Counted from the first letter of the stretch, positions 48,490-58,566 are shown. The stretch is 64,000 nucleotides of DNA from Loigolactobacillus backii (GCF_003946275.1 NZ_RHNQ01000003.1:22217-86216), one strand, 5' to 3'. Notes: generated by a model not told the origin, from the sequence alone. Numbers and translations: made by a program.

Positions 48490-50394
48490 TTACATAATGG
48501 TTAAAGCACCGCCATATTCGGCCATGAAATCTTTTTCGGATTCCCAGCTCACGGCCCCGTGATCGTAGGCCATGTTTTTACCACCGGAACCAGCGGCGTC
48601 GGTTGAACTATAGTACAACGGATCATTAACCCGGAAAGCGCCCTTGGAGTAACCGGTAATTACCTTGCAATGGTTACGGTTAGTGTCACCGGCCTTTTGG
48701 TAAGATGAATAGCCGTAGAATAAGACGGCGTGTCCATCAAGAACTAAGCCCTCAAGTTGTTTTAAGGAATAATTTGAAACGTTCTTAACTTTGCTCGACC
48801 ATTTTTGCGCGTAAGTCGTTAAGGCCGCGGCATTAATCACCCGGCCAAAACCAGCACCTGTGTAAACATCCCCAACTTGACCGCCAGCGACTGCGGGGGA
48901 CATCGGTAAGTTATCCTGTGCATCCTTCAAATTAACGCTAATGCCTTCAGAACCTAGCAACATTGCCATTGCTGTAGCCGCACAGCCCCAAGGTGCAAAA
49001 ACTGGCTTGTACTGGCTAATGTACGGTACATTTAATAACCGCGTTCCCGTGGATAAAATACCGTTTTGCATCAAGTAGTATTGCTGGCCCTTAACGGTCA
49101 CCCAGCCAGTTTGCTTTAAATAAGTTGCAGGGTTGAAATAATAAGTGTAGCCCGACCATTTATGGAAGCCAGTCTGGGCACTACCATCCTTGCCAAAGAG
49201 GTACCAATCGCCCCACTGTGACTGCAAATAGGCGTTTGAGCGCTTCAAATAAGTCTTCGCGTCAAAATAATAATAGCGATTGGCCCATTTTTGAACGCCA
49301 GTTAGAGCCGTACCTGTTTTACCAAACAAGTACCATGACCCCCAGCGTGATTGCAAATAGTTACTCGTTCGTTTCAAATAAGTCGTGTGATCAAAGTAGT
49401 AATAGTATCCTGCCCAACGCTGAACGTCGGTTTGAATTTTGCCGTCCTTACCAAAGAGGTACCAGTCACCCCAACGTGATTGCAGATAGTTATTCGTCGC
49501 CTTTAAGTAAGTTTTGTGATCAAAATAGTAGTAAGTACCGGCCCACTTCTGAACATCAGTTTGAATCTTGCCGTCCTTACCAAATAGGTACCACGAACCC
49601 CAACGCGATTGCAAATAAGCGTTAGTTTCTTTTGTAAAATTAGTGTGGTTAAAATAATAATAAGTATTGCCGACTTTTTGAACGTCGCCTTGGCGCAGAC
49701 CGTCCTTAAAGTAATAATCAGTGACCTTGCCATTTGTATCAGTGGCCTGTAAATAGCCATTAGCCTTGGTGTTATTGACATAATAGACACTTTGGCCGGC
49801 CTCATTCACCCAGCCATTTTTGGTGGCGGCAGAGCTAGCGGCAGAACTATTCCCTGAGCTGGCCGCCGAACTATCTTTAGCGCCAGCACTACTAGCCTCA
49901 CTAGCAGTTGAAGCTGCAGCGGATGAATTGGCCGCTGATTGGTCACTAGACGCCGCAGATGAGTTGGTTGCGGTCGCGGATTGACCTGCAGAACTAGCCA
50001 CAGATGAATTGGAAGTTGTAGCCGAACTAGCATTTGAAGTTGCAGTAGACGGCTGATCTGCGGTCGAGGTTGCTGTAGCAGATGATTGATCGGTCGTTGT
50101 TGCTACCGAACTAGCCGCACTGCTCACCGCAGTTGAAGCTGGTGTTGGTGTTGCTGCGGATTCGGCCTTTACAACTGCACTGGTTGCCGTAGTTGGTGCC
50201 GCGGATTGCTTGGCCGTTGTGGCATCCTTGGTTGCAACTTGTGTCGTTACGTCCGTTGACCCAGTTGTAGCGGCATTGGCTGTCGTTGAAACACCAGTAC
50301 CCAGTCCCAATGCAAAAATAGTGATTCCCGCAACTAGCCAGCGTTTGCCAGCCTTATACATCTTAAAATGAACTGCCTTATTTGTCATTCCCAT
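48490..50394 (-). CDS. secreted C39-like peptidase with KxYKxGKxW signal and aromatic repeats
   Basis: 634 residues. FKMYKAGKRW (about 10-19) opens a KxYKxGKxW signal that ends near TTANAA. A Ser/Ala/Thr-rich stretch (about 45-190) is followed by four full aromatic repeat units (about 192-445; core YLQSRWGDWYLFGKDGKIQ). The C-terminal domain (about 449-634) is a papain-fold C39_2-type peptidase with the Cys in WGCAATAMAML and His in RNHCKVITGY. Its target may be wall peptides or secreted proteins. ATG 50394 follows GGGGG. No sorting motif is present. Confidence 0.88.
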   Translation of the reverse strand: MGMTNKAVHFKMYKAGKRWLVAGITIFALGLGTGVSTTANAATTGSTDVTTQVATKDATTAKQSAAPTTATSAVVKAESAATPTPASTAVSSAASSVATTTDQSSATATSTADQPSTATSNASSATTSNSSVASSAGQSATATNSSAASSDQSAANSSAAASTASEASSAGAKDSSAASSGNSSAASSAATKNGWVNEAGQSVYYVNNTKANGYLQATDTNGKVTDYYFKDGLRQGDVQKVGNTYYYFNHTNFTKETNAYLQSRWGSWYLFGKDGKIQTDVQKWAGTYYYFDHKTYLKATNNYLQSRWGDWYLFGKDGKIQTDVQRWAGYYYYFDHTTYLKRTSNYLQSRWGSWYLFGKTGTALTGVQKWANRYYYFDAKTYLKRSNAYLQSQWGDWYLFGKDGSAQTGFHKWSGYTYYFNPATYLKQTGWVTVKGQQYYLMQNGILSTGTRLLNVPYISQYKPVFAPWGCAATAMAMLLGSEGISVNLKDAQDNLPMSPAVAGGQVGDVYTGAGFGRVINAAALTTYAQKWSSKVKNVSNYSLKQLEGLVLDGHAVLFYGYSSYQKAGDTNRNHCKVITGYSKGAFRVNDPLYYSSTDAAGSGGKNMAYDHGAVSWESEKDFMAEYGGALTIM

Positions 50395-51113
50395 GTGAAA
50401 TCCCCCTAAATTATCCAAAGACCTTTTTTGCTCCTAAAAAAGCTCATTACCGGACACGTAATTAATGGCCCCGACCTATTTTAACCAGTCAACAAATAGA
50501 TAATAGCCACGCTTGTTGTTGCTACTACGCCTACTGTACTAGCATCTCCAGACCGAAAATTCACCCATTTGAAAAATATTTTCTTCTAAATTTGCTCAAG
50601 TAACTTTGCTGCCATTCAGATCGGCCAACAGTTTAAAGAAAACGCTTAACTTATCTAAAATTAATTTTACTATAACTTCAAACTAAATAGAAGCCTATTT
50701 TGATATTTAATTTAAATATTGTTTCGACCTGCACAATCGACCTAAAAACGGTGTCGAGAATCGCACTTTAGGCAGTATTTAAAAGAGCTAATTAAAGGAA
50801 AAGCGCCGGCAAAACTAGTTTACAAACCTAATCTGGCCATTGCGGCGTAGCGGTTAGTGTTACTTTAATTCGTCAAGCTTAACTGATATCTGCTACAAAC
50901 TGCATCGGCCAAAGTATACCTACCGACAGCACTTTTACGCCAGTCCTTTTAAACTAAAAAAGTTCCGCTAAACGTTATCCTTTAAACTAAACCCCTAAAG
51001 TTGGATTTTCTCCAACGCAACGGATTCAGTTCATTCCAGCGTTTAACGAAACTTTTTTAATTATGCAGGGCCTACACGCCTGCTATTTTTTGGTAGGTTC
51101 AGAAAAATAGTTT
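50395..51113. other. intergenic region between two surface-protein genes
   Basis: About 700 bp without a supported gene. A weak stem GCAGG/CCTGC (about 51065-51084) may end the gene to its right. Near 50670 the minus strand reads TATAGTAAAAT, similar to TATAGTAAAA ahead of the muramidase gene, so a shared promoter type is possible. Confidence 0.4.
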
Positions 51114-52814
51114 TTAAACAACTCTGCGAACGATACCATCGGCCAGTGAAGCCCAGAATTTTTCAGTAATATCCGAAACGCCGACCCCACCAGTTGGTGA
51201 ATTTGGTGAGTCGTGCAAGAATAAATTATTGCCCAGGTAAACGGCAACGTGATCTTCGGTTACACCGTCAGCGTCAAAGAAGAAAATATCCCCCCGACGC
51301 ATATTGGACCAGCTAACTGCCTGGCCTAAAGCAGCCTCTGACCAAGTAACGGCCGTTTTATAATCGCCAAGATTTACTCCAGCAGTGGCGTAAACGTAAT
51401 GAATAAAGGATGAACAGTCAAAAGATTTCGCCGCGATCGAAGCTGCTGTTCGGCCACCGCCCCAATCATATGGTGAACGGCCAACTAACGCCATCCCACT
51501 TTCAATTGCCTTTTCAATCTTGCTGTTAGTAGTTCGCAAAACACCACTGGCATCCAGGTGGTAACTAGTATTACCTGACTTAACCGTTGTATTTGTTTCC
51601 TTCAAGAAAGTCTTGCTATTGAAATAATAAGTTCGGTTGGCCCAATTAACAAAACCAGTTCGGATTTGTCCGTTTTGGCCAAACATGTACCAATCGCCCC
51701 AACTAGCCTTTAAGTAGTTGCTAGTTTTCTTTAAGTAAGTTTTATGGTCAAAGAAATAATAGCTGTTGGCCCATTTTTGAACGTCAGTCTGGATTTGACC
51801 GTTCTTACCAAATAAGTACCAATCGCCCCAGCGCGACTTTATGTAGTTATTGTCTGAGCGTAAATAAGTTTTGTGGTCAAAGAAGTAGTACGTGCCCGCC
51901 CATTTTTGGACGTCGGTTAAGATTGCACCGGTATTACCAAAGAGGTACCAATCGCCCCACTGTGACTTTTCATAGCCATTCTTAACCATTGAATAGTTAT
52001 TCTGGTTAAAGTAATAGTAGGTATTGTTCATTTTCTGAACACCCCACTGTTGAACACCATTCTTAAAGAAGTAAGCATTCTTACCAGTGTTAACGTAACC
52101 ATTGGCCTTTTGTTTGTTCTGGTAGTAAACTGCGGTGCCGTTATTATCTAGCCAACCATTAGTTGGAATCGCCGCTGAAGATGCGGCTGATGAACTAGCA
52201 GCCGCCGAATTGGTGACTTGACTAGCAGAACTAGCACTACTCGTGGCCGGTTTTGTCTGTGTTTGGTCAGCACTAGACGCTGCTGCAGCGCCCGATGTAA
52301 CCGTGGTACCAGCTGAGCTAGCCTGTCTGTTAGCCGGCGCGGCACTTGATGCGGTATTAGCCGGTGCGGCACTTGATGCGGTATTAGCCGGTGCGGCACT
52401 TGATGCGGTATTTGACGCTGTTACTGCACTTGATGCCGAAGTTGTGCCCGCCGAACTAGCAGTGGCTGAACTGGCAGGTGTAAGCGCACTAGAGCCTTGG
52501 CTTGCGGCGGAACTGACTGGTGCCTGACTTGCGGCACTATTTATTTCTGTAGCGGCCGAGCTTGGTTGGCCCACTGCACTACTGGCCGCCGACGTTTGAG
52601 CCGTAGTCGCACTACTTGGTGTCTGATTAGCCGAACTAGCTACTTTTGATGCAGCAACCGAATCAACTGCCGTGCTTGGACTAATTACAGTAGTTGCGGC
52701 GGCGTTGGCAGCGGTTGGTACGCCGATACCAACTGCTAAACCAACAACAAAAATACCGGCGACTAACCATTTTTTGCCGGCCTTATACATTTTAAAACGT
52801 TTTTTAGTTTCCAT
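51114..52814 (-). CDS. secreted NlpC/P60 peptidase with KxYKxGKxW signal and aromatic repeats, 1
   Basis: 566 residues. Signal FKMYKAGKKW at the start, ending near AANAA; Ser/Ala/Thr-rich stretch (about 40-215). It contains a tandem SSAAPANTA-type repeat (DNA near 52330-52410). Aromatic repeats (about 220-430) include three SRWGDWYLFGK-type units. The C-terminal NlpC/P60 domain (about 435-566) has the catalytic Cys in SFDCSSFIHYVY and the His in TEDHVAVYLG, predicted to cut peptidoglycan stem peptides. ATG 52814 follows GGAGG. It lacks an LPXTG anchor. Confidence 0.9.
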   Translation of the reverse strand: METKKRFKMYKAGKKWLVAGIFVVGLAVGIGVPTAANAAATTVISPSTAVDSVAASKVASSANQTPSSATTAQTSAASSAVGQPSSAATEINSAASQAPVSSAASQGSSALTPASSATASSAGTTSASSAVTASNTASSAAPANTASSAAPANTASSAAPANRQASSAGTTVTSGAAAASSADQTQTKPATSSASSASQVTNSAAASSSAASSAAIPTNGWLDNNGTAVYYQNKQKANGYVNTGKNAYFFKNGVQQWGVQKMNNTYYYFNQNNYSMVKNGYEKSQWGDWYLFGNTGAILTDVQKWAGTYYFFDHKTYLRSDNNYIKSRWGDWYLFGKNGQIQTDVQKWANSYYFFDHKTYLKKTSNYLKASWGDWYMFGQNGQIRTGFVNWANRTYYFNSKTFLKETNTTVKSGNTSYHLDASGVLRTTNSKIEKAIESGMALVGRSPYDWGGGRTAASIAAKSFDCSSFIHYVYATAGVNLGDYKTAVTWSEAALGQAVSWSNMRRGDIFFFDADGVTEDHVAVYLGNNLFLHDSPNSPTGGVGVSDITEKFWASLADGIVRRVV

Positions 52815-53160
52815 TAAAAATTCCTCCAAAGTGACAATAATAATAAAATATGCCTAAAAAAATATTTTGGCTCTGTGTTATTTTTATTTATTTTCCACAA
52901 AAATAATCTAAAAAGCATACTTAACCCCTATTTTTTTATTTTACACTTTAAATAATAAGTTTTAAACATTTTTTAATAAATAACCTAAAAAAGTTATGGC
53001 AACATTAATTCTTGCCATAACTTTTTCGGACTATTTATCCCTGATTAATTTTTTTAATTAGCACCTTAGTTAACTTAAAAGAACAGCTTCCGTTGCTTAA
53101 AAAATGCTTTGGAAGAGTGCTCCATTTTCGATACTGGACCTGCTTTCCAAACTAATCAGT
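52815..53160. other. AT-rich intergenic region
   Basis: It contains a clear bidirectional terminator at 52988-53026 and the AT-rich promoter region of the gene to its left. No ORF. Confidence 0.45.
52988..53026. terminator. bidirectional terminator
   Basis: AAAAAAGTTATGGCAA pairs with TTGCCATAACTTTTT around 9 nt. It serves the SGNH hydrolase gene on the minus strand. Confidence 0.85.
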
Positions 53161-55665
53161 CTACAACAAAGCCCCAGAATTACTAAAATGGTAAGTCTTG
53201 CCGTTGATAACGTGGGTTCCCGTCAACTTAATGTGCGTTTTCGGATCGAAATAGTAGGTCTGCCCCTGCCATTTGGCCCAGCCAGCAACAATGGCACCAC
53301 TGTTACTAAATAAGTACCAGTTGCCGCCAGATTCCAGGTAAGCGTTAGTTCGTTTCAAATGAGTGACTGGATCAAAATAGTAGTACGTGCCACCCCATTT
53401 TTGCATGCCTGACTGAATCTTGCCGTTGCTGCCGAACAAATACCAATCACCCCACTGTGACTGCAGGTAGGCGTTAGTGCGCTTCACGTAAGTAGTTGGG
53501 TCAAAGTAATAGTACGTGCCGCCCCATTTTTGGACGCCAGTTTGGATTTGGCCATTCTTACCAAAGAGGTACCAATCGCCCCACTGTGATTGTAGATAGG
53601 CGTTAGTGCGTTTCAAATAAGTGGTTGGGTCAAAATAGTAATACGTGCCGCCCCATTTCTGGACGCCAGTTTGAATGGCCCCATCGCGACCAAAGAGGTA
53701 CCAATCACCCCACTGGGACTGAACATAGTCATTTCTAATCAAGCGGTAGGTCCCTTTTTCAAAGGCGTAGTAAGTACCGTCAAGCTTTTGGACGCCGGTT
53801 AAAATTCGTCCATCGTTACCAAAACCATACCAATCACCCCACTGGGACTGTAAAATCTCGTTGGTACGTTTCAAATGCGTGACGTTATCAAAGTAATAAT
53901 AACTGCCGGCCCATTTTTGAACACCGCTAACGGCCGCACCGTTATTGGCATTCCCAAATAACATCCAGCCAACTGGCGTGTCCAAATAAGCGTTGCGCAC
54001 ATTTTGCATCGTCTTCGAATCTAAGTAGTAGGCGTTGCCGTTAAGCGTGTAGTAGCCAGTTGTGCTGACGCCATCGCTGTTAAAGTAGTATGACTTATCA
54101 CCAATGTTCATGAACGTATTCTTAGCGGCAGTTGTTTGAAAATAGTAAGTTGCGCCATTAATGGTTTTAAGTCCCGTAATTGCCTTGCCGTCCGCGCCAA
54201 AATAGTAAAGACCATTGGAATCCTCGCCTAAAGTATTAATTAGGCGGGCACCAGTGACTGGATCCAAATCATAAATACCATCATCGGTGTAAAGGACGCC
54301 GTTATGTTCTTTATTGCCATTATCAGCGTAATAATACCAATTACCAGTGCCATAGGTGCTATTATCTTGAACCCAGCCCTTATTTAACTTAGGAACATAA
54401 GTTGATTGATGTAAGCTCATGGAATTAGGTGAACTGGCCGTCATGAAACTAGCAATGCGAGCAGCAATTGCATTATAAGTTGTTTGCGTTGGATGTACGC
54501 CGTCCCCTAAAGTTGTTTCGTAATTACCCTCATTGACAATCTCATGATCAGTCAGTTTGGTTCGCCAATCTAGATACGGAATGCCAAAGCTTTGGTAAAC
54601 GGCCGCTTCGGCGTTTATCAAATCATTTTCAGAAAAGCCGTTAGCGCCAACTGCGTCGGTGCTTGGCAATTTAAAGGCGGCCTCGGGTAAGATGCCGTAA
54701 ATTTTAATGTCTGGTCGGGCCGCTAATAATTTATTTAATTGCGTAACCATAATTTGCTGAATAGTGGCCAGTGATTCAGTCCCATAATTTAAATCATTAA
54801 TGCCATAAGCAATACTAATTAGATCAACGTTGGCCAAATTAGCAGCACTTAATAACTTAGTCATCTCTTGCGGGAAGTCTTTATAAGTAGTGCCGGCCAT
54901 AGTTGCCCCACCGGCCACGTAAGTTGTTCCATTAACCGATTTAAGCCCTAAAAGAGTAGCCAATTGCTTAGGGTATGGATTGCTGACCGTCGTTTGACCG
55001 TTGTAACCCTGGGTTATTGAGTCGCCCATTGTCATCAAGTTATCGTTACTGAAATCATTTAAATTCTTTTTCGGAGTTGACGCTGCTGGCGTATTTGCAG
55101 TAGCAGCGGGCGCAAAGGTATTATTGGGTGCTGATGCACTGATCACCGTCTGCTTGCTACTATTGTTGACCGTTGCACTGTCAGCGGCGCTGGGTTTAAT
55201 CTGGTTGGCACTAGTTTGCGCCTGACTATTACTCGAACTAACACTGCTGGCCGTCTGACTTGTACTTTGGCCGCCACTACTACTTGGTGTCTGGTTGCTA
55301 TTCGAGCTAGTGCTACCAGTTTGTGCCTGACTACTACTTGAGCTAGCGTTACTAGTTTGCGCTTGACTGCCGCTTCCACTGGTAATGCTGCTCGCCGCTG
55401 AACTGGCCGCCTCAGGTACAGCTGCTACCGAACCGGCACTACTAGCCGTAGAAGTAGTGGAACTAGCTGCTTTAGTCTGACTAGTTGCCGCCGGACTGGC
55501 CGATTGACCTGCAGACGTTGTTGTCTGGGCCGCTGCTACTGGTGCACTAGTCAACCCAATCCCAAGTAAACTGCTACCTAAAACAATGCCAGCAGTAATC
55601 CACATTTTACCAGCCTTATACATTTTAAAATGCGTTTTTGTATCATTTATTTGTTTATTTCTCAA
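53161..55665 (-). CDS. secreted SGNH hydrolase with KxYKxGKxW signal and many aromatic repeats
   Basis: 834 residues, the longest of the set and with a different order. Signal FKMYKAGKMW, Ser/Gln/Ala-rich stretch (about 45-185), then an SGNH/GDSL esterase domain (about 205-408), then repeats to the C-terminus (about 425-834). The esterase has MGDSITQGYNG with the nucleophile Ser, YGINDLNYG with the Asn, and DGVHPTQTTYN with the Asp and His. At least five units have the SQWGDWYLFG core. It may remove acetyl groups from wall polymers. TTG 55665 follows GGAGG at 8 nt. Confidence 0.87.
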   Translation of the reverse strand: MRNKQINDTKTHFKMYKAGKMWITAGIVLGSSLLGIGLTSAPVAAAQTTTSAGQSASPAATSQTKAASSTTSTASSAGSVAAVPEAASSAASSITSGSGSQAQTSNASSSSSQAQTGSTSSNSNQTPSSSGGQSTSQTASSVSSSNSQAQTSANQIKPSAADSATVNNSSKQTVISASAPNNTFAPAATANTPAASTPKKNLNDFSNDNLMTMGDSITQGYNGQTTVSNPYPKQLATLLGLKSVNGTTYVAGGATMAGTTYKDFPQEMTKLLSAANLANVDLISIAYGINDLNYGTESLATIQQIMVTQLNKLLAARPDIKIYGILPEAAFKLPSTDAVGANGFSENDLINAEAAVYQSFGIPYLDWRTKLTDHEIVNEGNYETTLGDGVHPTQTTYNAIAARIASFMTASSPNSMSLHQSTYVPKLNKGWVQDNSTYGTGNWYYYADNGNKEHNGVLYTDDGIYDLDPVTGARLINTLGEDSNGLYYFGADGKAITGLKTINGATYYFQTTAAKNTFMNIGDKSYYFNSDGVSTTGYYTLNGNAYYLDSKTMQNVRNAYLDTPVGWMLFGNANNGAAVSGVQKWAGSYYYFDNVTHLKRTNEILQSQWGDWYGFGNDGRILTGVQKLDGTYYAFEKGTYRLIRNDYVQSQWGDWYLFGRDGAIQTGVQKWGGTYYYFDPTTYLKRTNAYLQSQWGDWYLFGKNGQIQTGVQKWGGTYYYFDPTTYVKRTNAYLQSQWGDWYLFGSNGKIQSGMQKWGGTYYYFDPVTHLKRTNAYLESGGNWYLFSNSGAIVAGWAKWQGQTYYFDPKTHIKLTGTHVINGKTYHFSNSGALL

Positions 55666-56156
55666 CCCAATTGCCTCCAAAATTTTTACACGAACTTGTT
55701 ACAAACTAGCAGGCAAGTAAAAAGAGCCTTGCAAAACCGTCTTCTCAAACCGATTAATGCTAGTCAGGTTTGAAAAATTCTATTGAAAGAATTTTCCCAC
55801 ACCGTCAGTATGCCATAATTTTTCCAATAAAAAAGTAGAATTAAATAAATCTTAAACTAAAATATGGAACAAAAGATCGAATTCTCATCTAGTCACAATC
55901 AATAAATGGTTTGCGGAAACCCATTTGGCAATTGTTGCCTGATGCAGAAATCGTCCCTTGTTCCACACTTTACTTAGCTCTAGAGTACCTTTAAAAATGA
56001 TTCAAATCTTAACTCTTAGGTCGTTTTAAAATAATTTTGTCGCAAAATATTGACAGCAAATAATTTAAAGCTTCACTCATTATTTTTCAATTGAATCGTT
56101 TGAAGCGTACCTAAACAGAGTAGAAATCCGAATGCTTTTTAACTCACTCATTGAAA
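55666..56156. other. intergenic region between two surface-protein genes
   Basis: About 490 bp without an ORF. Only weak inverted repeats are visible (for example TCAAACC near 55765, GGTTTGA near 55747). I find no clear promoter. Confidence 0.35.
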
Positions 56157-58046
56157 TTACAAAATTCGGCGAGCAAATTGTGGCATCCAGTAAGACATTG
56201 GTTGCATCTTAACTGTTTCGGATGGTTGTGGTGCCATAATAACGTTACCGTTACCGACGTAAACTGCAACGTGGTATGAGCTACCGTACGAACCCCAGAA
56301 TAATAAATCACCTAATTGTAAGTTATCTAAGCTAACAAATTCGCCCATGTCTTCCTGTTGGTAAGTTGTCCGTGGCAAGCTAATGCCCGCTTGTTTGTAC
56401 GCATATTGAACCAAGCCTGAACAATCAAAAGCATTGGGACCAGCTGCGCCTAAAACGTAAGGCTTGCCTAATTGTTGCTTCGTTGCATTAACAACGGCTT
56501 GTTGCACCGCACTGACAGAACTAACCGCGCCAGTTGAATCAGCGTAATAAGTTTGGCTATTAAATGTAAATTGACCAGTTTTCATTACACCATTGGCACC
56601 GAAAACGTACTGTTTGCCACCAATTGTGACCAGTGCGTTGGTGCGCTTCAGGTAAGTGGCTGGATCAAAGTAGTAGTAGTTGCCGGACCAGTTAACTAAA
56701 CCAGATTCAGCGGCACCATTATTACCAAACATATACCAAGCGCCCCACTGTGATTTTAAGTAGGCATTGGAACGTTTTAAGTAAGTTTTAGCATCGAAAT
56801 AATAGTAACTACCAGCCCATTTTTGGACACCAGTTTGGATTTGGCCATTCTTACCAAATAAATACCAGTCACCCCACTGTGATTTTACGTAATTATTATC
56901 AACCCGCAAGTAGGTTTTGGCATCAAAATCGTAGTAACTACCAGCCCACTTTTGAACGCCGGTTTCGATTTGGCCATTCTTACCAAATAAATACCAGTCA
57001 CCCCACTGTGATTTTACGTAGTTATTATCAACCCGCAAGTATGATTTAGTATCAAATGCGTAGTATGTACCAGCCCACTTTTGAACACCAGATTGACGAA
57101 CGCCGGCATTATTAAATAAATACCAGTTATTGCCCGCTTTAGCGTAGCCAGTCAAGGTCTTACCATTTTGATAATAAGTATTGCCTTGCCAACCATTTTT
57201 AACAGTTGTCTTGGCCGTTGCTTTAGCGACTGGTGCAGAGGTTGCGTCAGTTCGCGTGATTGTAATTGGTTGACCAGCTTTTACGGCAGCAGCCTTAGCG
57301 GCAGCAACCGTTGCATCATCAACGTTACCAAGATTAACGACCTTGGCAGGTTCAGCGGTTGTGTTAGCAGCACTACTTGCCTGATCGATTGTCGCTGAAC
57401 TGGCTGTTGCGGTGCTATCGGCGGCTACTGAACTAGCCGCACTCGTTTCGTTAGTTGCTGTTGAGCTGGCAGTAACCGCACTGGTTGCAGTCGCTGTGCT
57501 GGCTTGGTCTGCCGTAGCAGAACTAGTCGGCGCAGTACTAGTAGCCGCACTAGTTACTTGCTTATTTTCAGCGGCCGAGCCAGCAACGGTTGAACTTGCT
57601 GAGCTGGCAGCGACTGAAGGTGTTGTCACTACTGTAGAAGCCGCGGAACTAGCAATTACTGGTGCTGCTGAGCTAACAGTTGGTGTTGTAACCGTTGCTG
57701 CCGCCGCAGAAGTAGTGGCTGCTGAAGTTGCCGTTGGTGTTGCTTTTGTGACGGCACTTGCTGCAGCTGCACTACTAGCCGGCGTCGTTGTTGCTGGCGC
57801 AGCTGAAACGGTTGCGCTGGAAGATGTTGCTGTTTGCAAAGACTGATCGGCTGCACTAGACGTTGTTGGCGTCTGAACGGCTGTTTGTTCCACGGTACCA
57901 GTTGTGGCCGCGTGAACAGTTGTCTGACTGCTAAACGCAATTCCTAAACCAAGTGAAAGGGTCGTAATACCAGCAACCACCCAAGCTTTTCCAGATTTAT
58001 ACATTTTGAAGTGTGTTTGCATATTTTCGTGACTCTTACTTTTCAA
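56157..58046 (-). CDS. secreted NlpC/P60 peptidase with KxYKxGKxW signal and aromatic repeats, 2
   Basis: 629 residues. Signal FKMYKSGKAW (about 13-22) ends near TVHAA. A Ser/Ala/Thr-rich stretch (about 47-240) is followed by three full aromatic repeat units plus partial ones (about 280-510). The C-terminal NlpC/P60 domain (about 515-629) has the Cys in AFDCSGLVQYAY and the His in SYHVAVYVGNG. It is more classical than the NlpC/P60 domain at 51114-52814, so the two are not recent copies. TTG 58046 follows GGAGG. Confidence 0.9.
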   Translation of the reverse strand: MKSKSHENMQTHFKMYKSGKAWVVAGITTLSLGLGIAFSSQTTVHAATTGTVEQTAVQTPTTSSAADQSLQTATSSSATVSAAPATTTPASSAAAASAVTKATPTATSAATTSAAAATVTTPTVSSAAPVIASSAASTVVTTPSVAASSASSTVAGSAAENKQVTSAATSTAPTSSATADQASTATATSAVTASSTATNETSAASSVAADSTATASSATIDQASSAANTTAEPAKVVNLGNVDDATVAAAKAAAVKAGQPITITRTDATSAPVAKATAKTTVKNGWQGNTYYQNGKTLTGYAKAGNNWYLFNNAGVRQSGVQKWAGTYYAFDTKSYLRVDNNYVKSQWGDWYLFGKNGQIETGVQKWAGSYYDFDAKTYLRVDNNYVKSQWGDWYLFGKNGQIQTGVQKWAGSYYYFDAKTYLKRSNAYLKSQWGAWYMFGNNGAAESGLVNWSGNYYYFDPATYLKRTNALVTIGGKQYVFGANGVMKTGQFTFNSQTYYADSTGAVSSVSAVQQAVVNATKQQLGKPYVLGAAGPNAFDCSGLVQYAYKQAGISLPRTTYQQEDMGEFVSLDNLQLGDLLFWGSYGSSYHVAVYVGNGNVIMAPQPSETVKMQPMSYWMPQFARRIL

Positions 58047-58503
58047 GTTAATGCCTCCAGATTTTCTTACTCTTTTTCAGCCGAATTAGGCTGGGTCTTA
58101 AATAATTCATTGATTAAGGTATTTCTACCAAACTAGCGAAAATGTGTCTAACAGGCACTGGCACTTGATTTCGCTAACCCTTTTAGTCCAGACCTGCTAA
58201 ATAACCAGCGGCCTGCTTCCCATTTATGGTTGGCTGATTAATTGTCGGTTAGTAACAACTCCGCAAATAACCCCTTATGTTGCCTAGTTATTTATCACTG
58301 CTAAATTCCCAATGTGTTAAATATATCATGCTTTTCCTTGACTTCAGGCGATTTAACAAGACTGTTAAGAAACTGTAATCTAAATTATGTAAGTTTTTAC
58401 TAAATATTGGTTTCCGGGGAACCTCTTTGGTCCCACACAAAAAAACATTTAAATTGTCAAAAGCGGCCTTCAAGGCTGATTTAACAAAAAACAGCCCAAA
58501 AAT
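58047..58503. other. intergenic region after the acyltransferase gene
   Basis: No supported ORF. It must hold the promoter of the NlpC/P60 gene to its left; no clear -35/-10 pair is recognised. Confidence 0.35.
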
Positions 58504-58533
58504 AAAGGAGTCGCTTCATTAGCGGCTTCTTTT
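58504..58533 (-). terminator. terminator of the acyltransferase gene
   Basis: AAAGGAGTCGCT pairs with AGCGGCTTCTTT around 5 nt, two wobble pairs, with T-rich flanks; it lies about 35 bp after the stop. Confidence 0.7.
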
Positions 58534-58566
58534 GGTAACTAATACTTTTTTATTAAATTCGAATTA

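Noticed and set aside
46200..57170. Regularly spaced DNA repeats as a CRISPR array
   Set aside because: The repeats are in frame, encode the aromatic binding units, and the spacing segments are coding and related to each other.
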